A DNA stretch of 42,996 nt from JAVVXB01 sp036651815 (GCA_036651815.1 JAVVXB010000025.1:1-42996); one strand, 5' to 3'; counted from the first letter of the stretch, positions 15,439-25,300 are shown. Notes: generated from the letters alone by a model not told the origin. Numbers and translations: made by a program.

Positions 15439-17331
15439 TCAACTGATCTTGACGCAAACGATCTTTGCTGCTTTGCCGTTTCCGCCCTTACCACGGGTGC
15501 CAACGATCATGTAGTTGCCATAGACCGATGGCGTGGAATCGATGCGGCTTCCAAGGTCAATGGAGTTGAGTTTCGTGCCTTTGGATGCATCGTACAGCGT
15601 TACGGTACCACCGCGGTCACACTGGATGAGATACGCCCTGCCATATTCGTCGTAGACCACGACAGGGCTGGACCAATAATCATCCGTCTGTTCCACCGAC
15701 CACATAATCTCACCCGTGGACTTGTCATAGGCGACAATGCGCCCGCCAAGTTCATAGGTTTTTCCCATCGTCTCCGCAGGTGCCGCACCAGCAGCCTCTT
15801 GTCCTTGGCTGGAAGTTTCCTCAGTCGGAGCCATGGTTGCATTGGCTTCGGAAGCCGATGTTGCACCATTCGTAATCGTGGACAGGCTTAACGAATAGAT
15901 TACAAGGTTTCCAATACTGCTTCCATTTTTGCCCACATGTGGTGTTGCTACGCAACCGCCGCTATTGCTGCTGTCCCCAATGCCGCAAAGATACTTCTTT
16001 TCCCAGATAATCGCGCCTGTGAGACCATTGATCTTGCGTTGGTAGCTGTACCCATATTGATCGCCCGCATCCCCGTTTGGTATTTTAACCTGAGATCCGG
16101 TATATAGGTAGATCGTATTGTCCTCATAATTCTCCTCGATGACCACTGAAGCATCGGTTTCATCCGTCACGTCTACCACATATTTGAGTTGCATGGTATT
16201 CAAATCCACACACTGCAACCGACCGCCGTTATCCGTATAGAACGCATAATTCCGAAATGCCGCCACCGAACTCTCTATGCCATACCAGCGCTGCCCTTTT
16301 GCATCGTCTTTACTGTAGCCACTCGCGGTATATTTCAGTTTCACAAAATCATCCGGCTTGATGCTCAGCTTGCCGTTGGCGGCATCATAGGATGCATTGA
16401 GTTTTCTCGTGTATAAAATTCCGTTCTCGCCACCATACACAATGGTATCGTTGGCTATCATCGCGCTTCCGTCATAGGCCTGCCACTTCCGATGTCCCAG
16501 ATAATCATATCCGCCAAAGCTGGTCATTTCCTCCTGCGTTAGCAGATTGTAGACACGCACATACGCGGCATTGTTACCTTTATCGTTTGCCATAGGAATG
16601 CCCTGTCCCACATACAGCAGCGGATATCCACGAGGATCAATGCATGCCGTCCCCTTTTGTACAACGCCCGCCACAATGGGATTGCGCGTTTTTTTACTCG
16701 TTTCCAACTCCAGAAAATATATGTTTCCATCCATCGCCGGATAAACAACCTCGGTCAGGCCACCCTCCTGCTTCTTAAACTCATCTGAGACGTTCATGTG
16801 CTGCAGGGTTTCGTCAGGCCAGTGTACGATCAACGGCATCCCCGTCCATCCCGTACCGGACCAGTTGCCCATGGCGCCAATGTTGACGCTCCACTGCTCG
16901 TGCAGACGTTTATCGGATATTATTGGCGTACCATAGGTAAATGTGTTGCGGTAGTTGTTGCCGCCAAAGGTCAAGATGCCTGGAATTTCGGAATACTCTC
17001 CATCCCGTCCAAAGCTGACAGCATCCTTGCGCGTAAATTGAGAAACGGTACTGCCACCGTTTTTAATCTCCGTAGAGAATCCAAGCTTTGATGGATTGAC
17101 ATTTTCTTCCCGTACAACCGTCACGTTTGGCGGCAATGAGGGTTTTGGGGTTGCCGTTGGTGCGGCGGTGGCTGTCGGAAGCGGCGTTTCTTCCGTTTTT
17201 GCATCTTCCTTGCCGATCCCCTGAATTTTTCGAACCAGCAGCACCGGCAGCAGTGCAACAGCCACCAGCACCACCAGCACAAGGAAGAAACGCGGTTGCA
17301 TGCGAAACCGCTTTTTCCGTCGTTTAGCCAT
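15439..17331 (-). CDS. Membrane-anchored PQQ-like beta-propeller protein
   Basis: 630 residues. A basic start (AKRRKKRFR) and one hydrophobic helix (about 14-33) give an uncleaved anchor with the rest outside. A Thr/Pro linker (about 46-65) leads to a beta-propeller with recurring strands such as YRNTFTYG, DGNIYFLELE, DPRGYPLLYVG, ENGILYTRKL, GRLQCVDLNT, VVYDEYGRAYLIQCD and VYGNYMIVGTRG. The blades match PQQ-binding-like/quinoprotein repeats, but the cofactor residues of true quinoprotein dehydrogenases are not seen, so a structural or binding role is likelier than an enzyme. ATG follows AAAGGAGGAGG. It is the shorter of two tandem paralogues. Confidence 0.85.
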   Translation of the reverse strand: MAKRRKKRFRMQPRFFLVLVVLVAVALLPVLLVRKIQGIGKEDAKTEETPLPTATAAPTATPKPSLPPNVTVVREENVNPSKLGFSTEIKNGGSTVSQFTRKDAVSFGRDGEYSEIPGILTFGGNNYRNTFTYGTPIISDKRLHEQWSVNIGAMGNWSGTGWTGMPLIVHWPDETLQHMNVSDEFKKQEGGLTEVVYPAMDGNIYFLELETSKKTRNPIVAGVVQKGTACIDPRGYPLLYVGQGIPMANDKGNNAAYVRVYNLLTQEEMTSFGGYDYLGHRKWQAYDGSAMIANDTIVYGGENGILYTRKLNASYDAANGKLSIKPDDFVKLKYTASGYSKDDAKGQRWYGIESSVAAFRNYAFYTDNGGRLQCVDLNTMQLKYVVDVTDETDASVVIEENYEDNTIYLYTGSQVKIPNGDAGDQYGYSYQRKINGLTGAIIWEKKYLCGIGDSSNSGGCVATPHVGKNGSSIGNLVIYSLSLSTITNGATSASEANATMAPTEETSSQGQEAAGAAPAETMGKTYELGGRIVAYDKSTGEIMWSVEQTDDYWSSPVVVYDEYGRAYLIQCDRGGTVTLYDASKGTKLNSIDLGSRIDSTPSVYGNYMIVGTRGKGGNGKAAKIVCVKIS

Positions 17332-17472
17332 CGCTTCCTCCTCCTTTATGGTTCGCTTTCATCTTTTGGTTCGAATGTGTTTCTAAATTTCTCAAATAGC
17401 GTTTTCAGTATCTCTTTTCATTTCTACACTTTGGCTCCTTGATCTACCGTCCGTTGACCTGAGAATTTACCG

Positions 17473-17499
17473 TTTGAATGGACTAACAATCCATTCAAA
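17473..17499. repeat. 10-bp inverted repeat between the PQQ-propeller genes
   Basis: TTTGAATGGA (17473-17482) and TCCATTCAAA (17490-17499) with a 7-base loop, 45 bases past the stop of the larger paralogue. There is no T-run after it on the minus strand, so it is either a weak terminator, an mRNA-stabilising stem or an operator for the next gene. Confidence 0.55.
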
Positions 17500-17543
17500 A
17501 TAAAATCATTCGTTTTTAGAAACACGTCCTAGTACCATACTCC

Positions 17544-19580
17544 TCAGGTAATTTTAATTCCCCAGATCTTCATCCCGCGGGTGCCGATTACAATCATATT
17601 TCCATAGACCGCCGGAGACGCCTCGATATTCTTTTCGGCATCAAAGCTATACAGTAGCGTTCCGGTCTTGCCATCCAGCAGAAAAACCTTTCCGCCCGTA
17701 TCACTGCCCTCGCAGACGATAATATAGGCGTTTCCCGCATCATCGTAGACCGCAACCGGTGAACTCCATGTGTATTTTTCCATGTTGAATGTCCACCGCA
17801 CACCACCGCTGACCTTATCAAGTGCCAGCAATATCCCTGCGTTTTCTTCGGGTGTACGCGCAAATGGGACGATCACCAGATCGCTGATACTCTTTTGTCC
17901 CAGCAATGCCGTTGCCTGAATTCCGCCCGACACTGCTGATTTGGTGCTGACATTCTCCTCGTGCTTCCAGAGTACTTCACCGGTAATTGCGTTGACCTTC
18001 ATAAACGGCACAGTGCCCATCTTGTCCTGATCCGCCGTATAGTGCAGCGAGGAACCGATATAGATATAAGCCGCACGGTTTGCCAAATCCAGTTCCACTA
18101 CCGGAGAACCATTTGTATCGTCCTTCGTATCCTGCGCCCAAACCATCTGCAACGTATTGAGATTGATACACTGCAGAAATCCATCGTTCGTTCCAAGATA
18201 TGCATATCCGCCAAGCACGGCGATGCTCGTCTCATATCCAAGCCAGTATGTGTTCGTCCCACTATCAGGATAGGTGGAGCGAGAACCGGCATAACGCATC
18301 TTGACCACGTCGCTTGGATTCATGCTCAGTTGACCAGTGCTGTCATCATAACTGGTGTTCAGTTTGATGGTGTAGAGAATACCGTTTTCGCCTGGATAGA
18401 TCAACGTATCCGTTTTGGCGTCCACCAGTGGGGAACTGTCGTATGCATGCCAGTCGCGCAGCGCAAACGAATCATTCTGCTTGCCAAATTCATACAGGCG
18501 GGTAAAGTCGATCAGTGAATAGGCCATCGCCCTTGATTTTTGATTATCGTTTGTGTACATATCGCCTGAGCCAATATATAAAATCGGATATCCGCGTGGA
18601 TCCAGTGCACCAGCGCCCTTAAACGGCATTCCCACGACCAGCTTGTCGCGCGTTGGCTGTCCCGATTCAAGATCCAGAAAATAGATGTTGCCATCCATGG
18701 TAGCATAGATGACCTCGACGAGTCCTTCCTTGGTCTTCGCCCAATCATACAGATTCATATGCTGTTTGGTACTGTTGGGCCATTTGACAATCAAAGGCTG
18801 ACCCACCCATCCGCTACCGGTCCATGTACGCTCCGTTGGGCCACCTACATCGCTGCGCAGCAATTCGCCGGTATCAACAGCCCATGCTTTTTCCAGCCGT
18901 TTTGCGGATACCGCCGCTGTCCCATAGTTTGCTCCAGCGCGAAACTGATTTCCGCGGAAGGTAATGATTCCTTCCGCATTGGTATACGCTTCATCGAAGG
19001 CGAAGTTGATCTCCTCGGCGCGCCGGTACTGCTCAACTTCCTGTCCGTTCACCTCGACCTTAGTTCCAAGACCCCAATTTGATGGTTGCGACGCTTCCAC
19101 TGCATGCGGCAGATCATAGGGTGGCGTTGGCGTTGGCGTTGGCGTTGGCGTCGGCGTTGGGGTCGGGCTGGGGGTCGGCGTTTTGAACAGTTCTGCAAAG
19201 AATCCAGCATTTGATTGCTGCGGCTGCCCTGCCTCTACATCTTGCCTGCCCGCATTTCCGCTGTTCGCAATTGCTGAAATTACAACAATCACCAGTGCAA
19301 CTGCAACGAGTGCGATTGCAATGAGAAAATAGAATCTTGGTTGAATAGAAACGCGGTAGCGTTTTTTCCGCCGTCTCTTCTTAGACCCGCCCGAACGATT
19401 GCCACCCGATCCAGTGCTTCTCGTACCATTGCCACGATATTCAGAATCCCGATAGCCGCTGCGCTCGGATGCGCTTCTTTGTGCGGTACTCCGGTGTACA
19501 GGTTCCCCGCGATCGGAACGACGATAGGGGTCGGCGTCTCTGCCACTTTCCCGGTAACCGGAGTCCTGGTAGTTAGACAA
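17544..19580 (-). CDS. Membrane-anchored PQQ-like beta-propeller protein with long basic N-terminus
   Basis: 678 residues from the TTG start. The first about 75 residues are Arg/Ser/Gly/Tyr-rich and end in a Lys/Arg cluster (SKKRRRKKRYR), so they lie in the cytoplasm. One hydrophobic helix (FYFLIAIALVAVALVIVVIS) follows, then a Pro-Thr linker encoded by hexamer repeats, then a propeller with the same blade pattern as its paralogue (FRGNQF, DGNIYFLDLE, DPRGYPILYIG, ENGILYTIKL, GFLQCINLNT, VYGNMIVIGTRG). TTG at 19580 is chosen because GGAGG lies 8 nt upstream; ATG at 19601 has no such site. The Arg/Ser tail resembles substrates of Ser/Thr kinases, which is speculation. Function unknown. Confidence 0.85.
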   Translation of the reverse strand: MSNYQDSGYRESGRDADPYRRSDRGEPVHRSTAQRSASERSGYRDSEYRGNGTRSTGSGGNRSGGSKKRRRKKRYRVSIQPRFYFLIAIALVAVALVIVVISAIANSGNAGRQDVEAGQPQQSNAGFFAELFKTPTPSPTPTPTPTPTPTPTPPYDLPHAVEASQPSNWGLGTKVEVNGQEVEQYRRAEEINFAFDEAYTNAEGIITFRGNQFRAGANYGTAAVSAKRLEKAWAVDTGELLRSDVGGPTERTWTGSGWVGQPLIVKWPNSTKQHMNLYDWAKTKEGLVEVIYATMDGNIYFLDLESGQPTRDKLVVGMPFKGAGALDPRGYPILYIGSGDMYTNDNQKSRAMAYSLIDFTRLYEFGKQNDSFALRDWHAYDSSPLVDAKTDTLIYPGENGILYTIKLNTSYDDSTGQLSMNPSDVVKMRYAGSRSTYPDSGTNTYWLGYETSIAVLGGYAYLGTNDGFLQCINLNTLQMVWAQDTKDDTNGSPVVELDLANRAAYIYIGSSLHYTADQDKMGTVPFMKVNAITGEVLWKHEENVSTKSAVSGGIQATALLGQKSISDLVIVPFARTPEENAGILLALDKVSGGVRWTFNMEKYTWSSPVAVYDDAGNAYIIVCEGSDTGGKVFLLDGKTGTLLYSFDAEKNIEASPAVYGNMIVIGTRGMKIWGIKIT
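19122..19181. repeat. Ten TGGCGT-type hexamers encoding the Pro-Thr linker
   Basis: Five perfect TGGCGT units (19122-19151) are followed by five diverging ones. On the minus strand they read as alternating Thr-Pro codons in the linker between membrane helix and propeller. Such hexamers can gain or lose units in frame, so linker length may vary between strains. Confidence 0.9.
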
Positions 19581-19601
19581 ATTTTTCGCCTCCAATTTCA
19601 T

Positions 19602-19623
19602 GAAAAAAGCCGTTTTACACGGC
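19602..19623 (-). promoter_or_regulatory. Terminator-like hairpin in the leader of the larger PQQ-propeller gene
   Basis: Minus strand GCCGT-GTAAA-ACGGC followed by six T, located between the predicted +1 (about 19640) and the ribosome-binding site. Nothing upstream on this strand needs terminating, so it could act as an attenuator. The 5-bp stem is short. Confidence 0.45.
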
Positions 19624-19633
19624 ACGTGCACGT
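19624..19633. promoter_or_regulatory. Perfect 10-bp palindrome next to +1
   Basis: ACGTGCACGT reads the same on both strands and lies just downstream of the predicted transcription start (about 19640) and directly beside the leader hairpin. It could be an operator or part of an alternative leader fold. Confidence 0.35.
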
Positions 19634-19646
19634 ATCATTTCTTTTG

Positions 19647-19676
19647 ATTATAGCACCTTGCCCCCCCACTTGTCAG
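19647..19676 (-). promoter_or_regulatory. Sigma-A promoter of the larger PQQ-propeller gene
   Basis: Minus strand CTGACA (19671-19676), 18-bp spacer containing a run of seven G, and a perfect TATAAT (19647-19652). Predicted +1 is near 19640, giving a leader of about 60 nt to the TTG start. Confidence 0.8.
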
Positions 19677-20195
19677 TTGATGAATTGTAAACATATTTTG
19701 GTTTCTTTCTCGATATATGGATATCGAGGTTAATTACCATCACTGAAATACGGCATTCGATGCCTACGCCTAGCGCACTTTGATCCTAAAAGCAACTACA
19801 AGCAGCCGTCACTTGCACACTGCAGGTTGATTTTCACCAGTGACGGACCACTCTTCATCTGCCTGCATGCAGCAACATTTGCGCAACGGATCGCGTCATG
19901 CATATACGGACGATTTCCTTAGGTTCAATGCGCCGATTTCTTCTTTTTTTTCGACCAGAATTGGGTGCTCCTTCGAAATTGCGGTGCAACCAGAGCGTAC
20001 CCGCATTGACGGCAGTTTATTCAAACGCAAATTCAGCGGTACATCCGCGATTACTTCCCGTATTCCGGCCAAATATTGAGTTTTTTCCCCTTCTGAGCCC
20101 TCACTACAAACAATGGCCGGATGGGTTTGAGAATGATCTGAAAACTCTATGCTTTTTTCTACACAAAACTGTTGATAAAACGTTCGTTTTTCGTA
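19677..20195. other. Non-coding stretch between divergent genes
   Basis: About 520 bases with no credible gene on either strand; the open frames have no ribosome-binding sites and no protein-like composition. One 8-bp inverted repeat is present, CCGTCACT (19806-19813) and AGTGACGG (19839-19846), with a 25-base loop. No known riboswitch was recognised. Confidence 0.4.
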
Positions 20196-20224
20196 ACGAC
20201 AGCGTAACAATTGCTTAGTAGAAT
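20196..20224 (+). promoter_or_regulatory. Possible promoter of the SDR epimerase gene
   Basis: ACGACA (20196-20201), 17-bp spacer, TAGAAT (20219-20224) on the plus strand: four of six and five of six matches to the sigma-A consensus, ending 26 nt before the ATG. Confidence 0.45.
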
Positions 20225-20250
20225 AATTATACATAGAAGGGAGATTTGCC

Positions 20251-21291
20251 ATGCAACGTGTTTATGTGATTACTGGCATCGGGGGGCATCTTGGTAATAC
20301 GGTCGCGCGTGATCTTTTGTTATGCGGCGCTACTGTTAGAGGCTTTGCTCGCCCCAACGAGGACGTTACCATGTTATATGGTGACGCCGTCTCCATCGTC
20401 CGCGGTGATGTGCGCGACAAGACTTCTTTGGAGCCGTTATTCTATGGCTTAACCGAAGCGGATGAGGTGATTGTCATTCATTGCGCGGGCATTGTCACCG
20501 TAGCAACCAAATACGATCAAAACGTTGTGGACGTTAACGTCAGCGGGACGCAGAACGTTGTGAATCTTTGCAAGGAACACCACGTCAAAAAGCTGGTCTA
20601 TATCAGCTCGGTTCACGCCCTTCCGGAACTGCCCGAAGGTGACATCATGCACGAAATCACCGGGTTCCAACCGGACTCAGTCTTTGGTCTTTACGCCAAA
20701 ACAAAGTCACAAGCCACGCAGATTGTGTTGGATGCGGCAAAAGACGGATTAGACGCCACCGTCATTCAGCCCTCCGGCATCATTGGACCAAATGATTATG
20801 GCCACGGTCATCTCACGCAGATGATCATCAGCTATCTCAACGGTTCGCTCACGGCCTGTGTCAATGGCGGCTACGATTTTGTCGATGTGCGCGATGTCGC
20901 GGACGGCGTTATTGCCGCCACCGAAAAAGGTAAAAAAGGCGAATGTTATATCCTCAGTAACCGATATATTCCGGTGCGCGATCTACTCAATGCCTTGAGC
21001 CGCGTAACCGGCGGCCGTAAAATCACGACCATTCTGCCAATGTGGTTTGCAAAACTCACCGCACCGCTTGCTGAGTTCTACTACAAAATTCGTCATGAGG
21101 CGCCGCTCTACACCCGATATTCCCTCTATACCTTGACGAGCAATGCGCGCTTTACCAACGAAAAAGCAAAGCGCGATCTCGGTTTTAAAGTGCGGGATAT
21201 CAATGTCACCCTCCGCGACACAGTTCGCTTCTTAACCAATGAGCGCAAGAGCCTGTTCCGCCCACGTTCCTTAGCTTGCATACACGCATAA
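20251..21291 (+). CDS. NAD(P)-dependent epimerase/dehydratase (extended SDR)
   Basis: 346 residues. The Rossmann motif appears as ITGIGGHLG (about 7-15), with a later HCAGIVT strand, catalytic Tyr and Lys in FGLYAKTKSQ, and IQPSGIIGPNDYG in the substrate region. The family covers nucleotide-sugar epimerases, dihydroflavonol-reductase-like enzymes and 3-beta-hydroxysteroid dehydrogenase relatives; the sequence around VRDVADGVIAATEKG is closest to the latter group. The substrate is unknown. ATG has AAGGGAG 7 nt upstream. It is alone on the plus strand and ends before a strong hairpin. Confidence 0.9.
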   Translation: MQRVYVITGIGGHLGNTVARDLLLCGATVRGFARPNEDVTMLYGDAVSIVRGDVRDKTSLEPLFYGLTEADEVIVIHCAGIVTVATKYDQNVVDVNVSGTQNVVNLCKEHHVKKLVYISSVHALPELPEGDIMHEITGFQPDSVFGLYAKTKSQATQIVLDAAKDGLDATVIQPSGIIGPNDYGHGHLTQMIISYLNGSLTACVNGGYDFVDVRDVADGVIAATEKGKKGECYILSNRYIPVRDLLNALSRVTGGRKITTILPMWFAKLTAPLAEFYYKIRHEAPLYTRYSLYTLTSNARFTNEKAKRDLGFKVRDINVTLRDTVRFLTNERKSLFRPRSLACIHA

Positions 21292-21350
21292 GGTCTTGGC
21301 ATCTGCAGACCAATCAATAGCAAGATATATCCTACCCCCGAAAACAATTA

Positions 21351-21376
21351 ACGCCGCCGGATCAACCCGGCGGCGT
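21351..21376 (+). terminator. GC-rich terminator hairpin after the SDR gene
   Basis: ACGCCGCCGG (21351-21360), 6-base loop, CCGGCGGCGT (21367-21376), a perfect 10-bp stem followed by CTTCTAT. The T-run is weak but the stem is very stable; it lies 59 bases past the stop. Confidence 0.7.
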
Positions 21377-21620
21377 CTTCTATCCATATTTGGATTCACA
21401 TCATTCAATCAAGGCTATACATCGTCTAGTGCGTGCTTAAATAGAATATTTTGCAGTTTTAAGTCGTCTTCTATCACTTAAATTGAAGAATTCGTAGGTT
21501 TAACGGAGATAAAATCGCGGATTATAAGTGACGCCAAAGCCATTTGATTCCAAGAGCGCATTCAAAGAGATTCAGAAATACACGCATGTTTCTGCATAAA
21601 CCGAACCCACTTGTCTGATT
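21377..21620. other. Non-coding stretch
   Basis: About 240 AT-rich bases between two convergent genes. I see nothing in it beyond the hairpins at either side. Confidence 0.4.
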
Positions 21621-21639
21621 GCAGCAAAAGGTTTGCTGC
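21621..21639 (-). terminator. Stem-loop after the SSB-like gene
   Basis: GCAGCAAA and TTTGCTGC form an 8-bp stem with a 3-base loop, 9 bases past the stop codon. No T-run follows on the minus strand, so termination may be weak or the stem may protect the 3' end. Confidence 0.4.
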
Positions 21640-21648
21640 GGCATGATG

Positions 21649-22263
21649 TTAGGGTTTTGAATTGTTATTACTTTCAATAATCGTCGCAGAAACTTCAAAT
21701 GCGGTCATTTCACGTACGCTTCCGTCCATTTGCAGCTTATGGTAGCCTCGGCTCTGCAATCGTCCTGATACCTCGACTAAATCGCCGGGCTGCCACATCC
21801 CGCAAAGGCGCGCATTTCGCCCCCAAGCAATCACCGGAAGATAATCGGTCTTGCCAAACGAACGCTGTACCACTAAAAATAGATCTGCAATTTCGCGGCC
21901 AAGCGGTGTGCTGCGAAATACCGGTGGCCGCATCAGCGCGCCACGTAACTCCACAATGTTTTCCGGTTCCTGTGTGCATAGATGCACTTCCTGCGCAAAC
22001 GCAGCAATCATCAGCTTTGTGGCATTCTCCGTGCGCTGGCTATAGGCACGCAGTTGTCCCTCCACCGTCAGCGGATCACCCAGCTCAAACATTGGCGGCA
22101 ACAGCCGCTCCTCGCAGATGACAGGCAACGTGTCAACAGCTCCGCTCCTGCGTTCAACCTGCAAATTGAAGCGAACGAATTGCAGCCCAAAGCATGCATG
22201 ACTGAACGTCGGCATACTGGAAAGTGCTCCAGCCAAAAATAAATAATTTTCTCGTAGTGCCAC
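21649..22263 (-). CDS. SSB-like protein with two OB-fold halves
   Basis: 204 residues. The second half (about 105-195) is a recognisable single-stranded-DNA-binding OB fold: VELRGALMRPPVF, then ADLFLVVQRS, YLPVIAWGRNA, GDLVEVSGRLQSR. The first half (about 5-95) shows the same order in weaker form (NYLFLAGALSSMPTF, RFNLQVERRSG, LPVICEE, GDPLTVEGQLRAYS), so the protein looks like an internal duplication. There is no acidic C-terminal tip (it ends NNNSKP), which in canonical SSB recruits partner proteins. Start: GTG with AAGGGGG 7 nt upstream. It lies 69 nt downstream of the CotH gene on the same strand. A role in DNA repair or regulation is possible but unknown. Confidence 0.8.
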   Translation of the reverse strand: MALRENYLFLAGALSSMPTFSHACFGLQFVRFNLQVERRSGAVDTLPVICEERLLPPMFELGDPLTVEGQLRAYSQRTENATKLMIAAFAQEVHLCTQEPENIVELRGALMRPPVFRSTPLGREIADLFLVVQRSFGKTDYLPVIAWGRNARLCGMWQPGDLVEVSGRLQSRGYHKLQMDGSVREMTAFEVSATIIESNNNSKP

Positions 22264-22332
22264 GTGTGTTCCCCCTTATTCAGGCAAGTCCTTATGAAAA
22301 GTATATGCCAGTGGGGACGGAAACATGTGATC

Positions 22333-25300
22333 TCAATCAGGTTGGCTTGGTTTTATGTCTTTATACTTGGCAATCAGTTGATCCATGGTTTCTTGACTGG
22401 CGCCAAAATACTTTTGAATGCTCTCAAGCGCATAATTCGGGCGTTCCTCCGCCGTCTTGCGCAGCACAGCTACTTCTTTTTCCCAATCACGCATGGTAGC
22501 GGGCTTACCCCATTGTTCAATCTGTCTTGGCATCTCCGGTTTCATGGCAGCCACCATCTCATCCAATATCCGTGTTGCCCGTTCACTATTAAAATAAGTC
22601 ATTACGCATTCCACATAACGCTCAAGGCAATCATCTCGCCATCCTGCATTTTTTTTAAGGCCGATGTAGATTTCAAAATACGTCAATGATTCATCGGCAC
22701 TGGGTACGCCATTCACGTTAAAATACTGGCCAATCATGTCCCTGGATGCACTGTTTTTAAACCCAAAATCCAGATCGTAGAAAATTGGGCGCCATTTAAC
22801 CGCATAATCTTGTGAACGCCAATACTTCTGATTGAACATATCCGAGTTGCAAAAATAAGTCTGCGCAATAAAGTAGTCCGTAAAATAGTCCACATCGATC
22901 CATTGGGAAAACTCTTTGAACTTATCTTCTTGACTCAAATCCGTATCCAGCGCATACTGACGTACACGTTTGATGTCTTTGTTGTCTCCAGAGATCACTG
23001 TGCTGTTGCGGCGTATCACGTCTACTTGGTCTCCATCCACGCCATAATGCGTGGTCAGGTATTCTTTGTTCTGATCCTCACCCAGATCATAAAGTCCGTT
23101 ATACTTTCCGTTGACGTACACCACAACAAGACGATTGGCTGAGTAATCCAAATGCATGCCCATAACCAGCTTTTGACAATAGGGATCTCGCATTCTGGCG
23201 CACTGCCAATCCTGCCCCGCGTTGCGTACCACCAATGCAGCAAACGTCTTAAACCCATAATTAGGAAAAAAAGGATATGTGACTGAACTTTGGCCATAGC
23301 CAGAACGAAGATTGAGACTGAGTGATTTCTGCGCGTATCCCACGGTGCCAGCACCTTTCGGTTTGATGCCCGCCGGAAAGGTAACCCCCAGCGTACCGTC
23401 TGTCTCATAGAAAGAGATTATGGCTGCCCGCTCAACCTTCTCATCCTTGTCATCAACACGCATGACTTCCTTGATTTTCTGTGGATCGCCGTTGATGCAA
23501 ACAACCGGTACCGTATGCGGTTCATCAAACAGATAAGTTGCCATCGCAGTCTCGCTTGGCAGCAACCCTTCCTGAAAGCTTGCCGCGCTCAACACCGTAT
23601 TTCCAGTAATCGAAATAGGCCCTTCATACTTTTGGGATCTTACCGTAGGCGTACTTCCATCCAGCGTATAATAAACTGCGGCATTCGAATTGCAGCAGGC
23701 TAACGTTACTTCAAATGACTCCGCGTGATACAGTCCCGTTTCTGAAAGAATCGGTTGGGAAGCATACCCCACCGAATGATCAGCGGAATTCTTCTCGCCT
23801 TTGGTCGGCGTACGAAAGTATACGCGCGCCACACTGGAATCCGTTTCTACGCGCCCGACAGTAATGCCATCGCTGAGTGCGCCCGTCTCAAAGATATCCA
23901 CTGGGTGTCCCTCCGGGTCGGAAAGGACGATCGTATCACCGCCACCGCCAATGCCAAAGGTGGCAACGCTGCCATTTTGCCGTACTACATGCGAAGTTGC
24001 CTCAATAACAGCATGACGCTGCGCACCGATCACTAAGCTTGGAATCTGCCATTTTTGGGGTTCCTTTGCATCATCGCTTATGTACCACCCGGATAAATCG
24101 ACTGCCTCATTTCCCCCATTATACAGTTCTATCCAATCGTTTCTTTTACTCTTTGGTGCTTCTACGCCGCTCACTTCACTAATAAAGATCCCGTCTTTAT
24201 TGAAACAGCCGATCTCCTCGGCTGTTTCAAATCCCTGTGCATTTTGGTAACCCGGCGTAGGTTGTGCATAGTAGCGGGTTCGTCCGCTTGCATCACGCCC
24301 AATAGAAATATCAGCACCTTCGATTTCTATCAGAGATATGCTCTCTGTCTTCATGCCGTCAATCGTCGTCAAATAAAGCGTGTTATCGCTGTCGCCAAGT
24401 CGAAAAGATGCATGAAGTTCTCCTTCCGTACGATCCTTACCGGAGAGAAAAATCAACAGATACGCACCCGCTGGCAGCATTGAATCCGGTAACGCCCATT
24501 TATAGAGATCAGCTTCATCGTCCGATAAAAAGTAGCCGTGCAACGGAACGCTCTGTGCGGAGATATTGACCAGCTCCACCCACTCGCTCCGGTCACCATC
24601 CGTATCAATTGCGCTAAAAGAGTTTTTCTTTAGTACCTCGCTAATGTGAACGGGATCGCTATCCTTCATCTGCTGCATTTTCAATTCTGTAAATGTATCA
24701 TCAGAGTTCTCCTTCTCAAATGTGGAAAAAGCAGTATAAGCGGTTCCATCAGCAGTCTTAACCACCGAAATTGCCACACTAATGTTGGGTTCCCATGAAA
24801 CCTGATCAAGCACATTGCCCATGGCGTCCGCAAGAATGACGCAGGTATCCGTTTTCCCAAGCTTAAAATCCGAATGGATGCCGCTCGTTGCTTTCGTGCC
24901 CAATCCGGACAGCCAAATGCAGACATACTCACCAGGCATAATCGCGCTCTGTGGCATCTGCCAGCGCATGACGTTGGCTTCGCTATCTGAAAGATAGTAA
25001 TTATCCAATTGAATGGCTGTATCCCCCGAATTAAACAGTTCAACCCACGGATTCCCATCGCTTTCAGATGTGGGCATAACCTCGCTGATGGTCAGCGTAT
25101 TCTTGCTCTGGACACCAAACAGGCTCTCCAAATTATCTTCTATGGGTTCTGTGTTTGCAGCACCCGGCGTCGGCGTTGCGCAAAATCCAAAGGAACCATC
25201 GCTTCTTCGCGCATAGGACACATCCGTATAAAGCTGCGGTATTTCTATCTGTTGAACGACGCCGTAGTATTCGTCCGTTAGAAATAGATAGTCGCCGCTT

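Noticed and set aside
19677..20195. Riboswitch or T-box in the 520-base gap before the SDR gene
   Set aside because: No conserved T-box, specifier or known aptamer core was recognised, and the only inverted repeat has a 25-base loop without a T-run.
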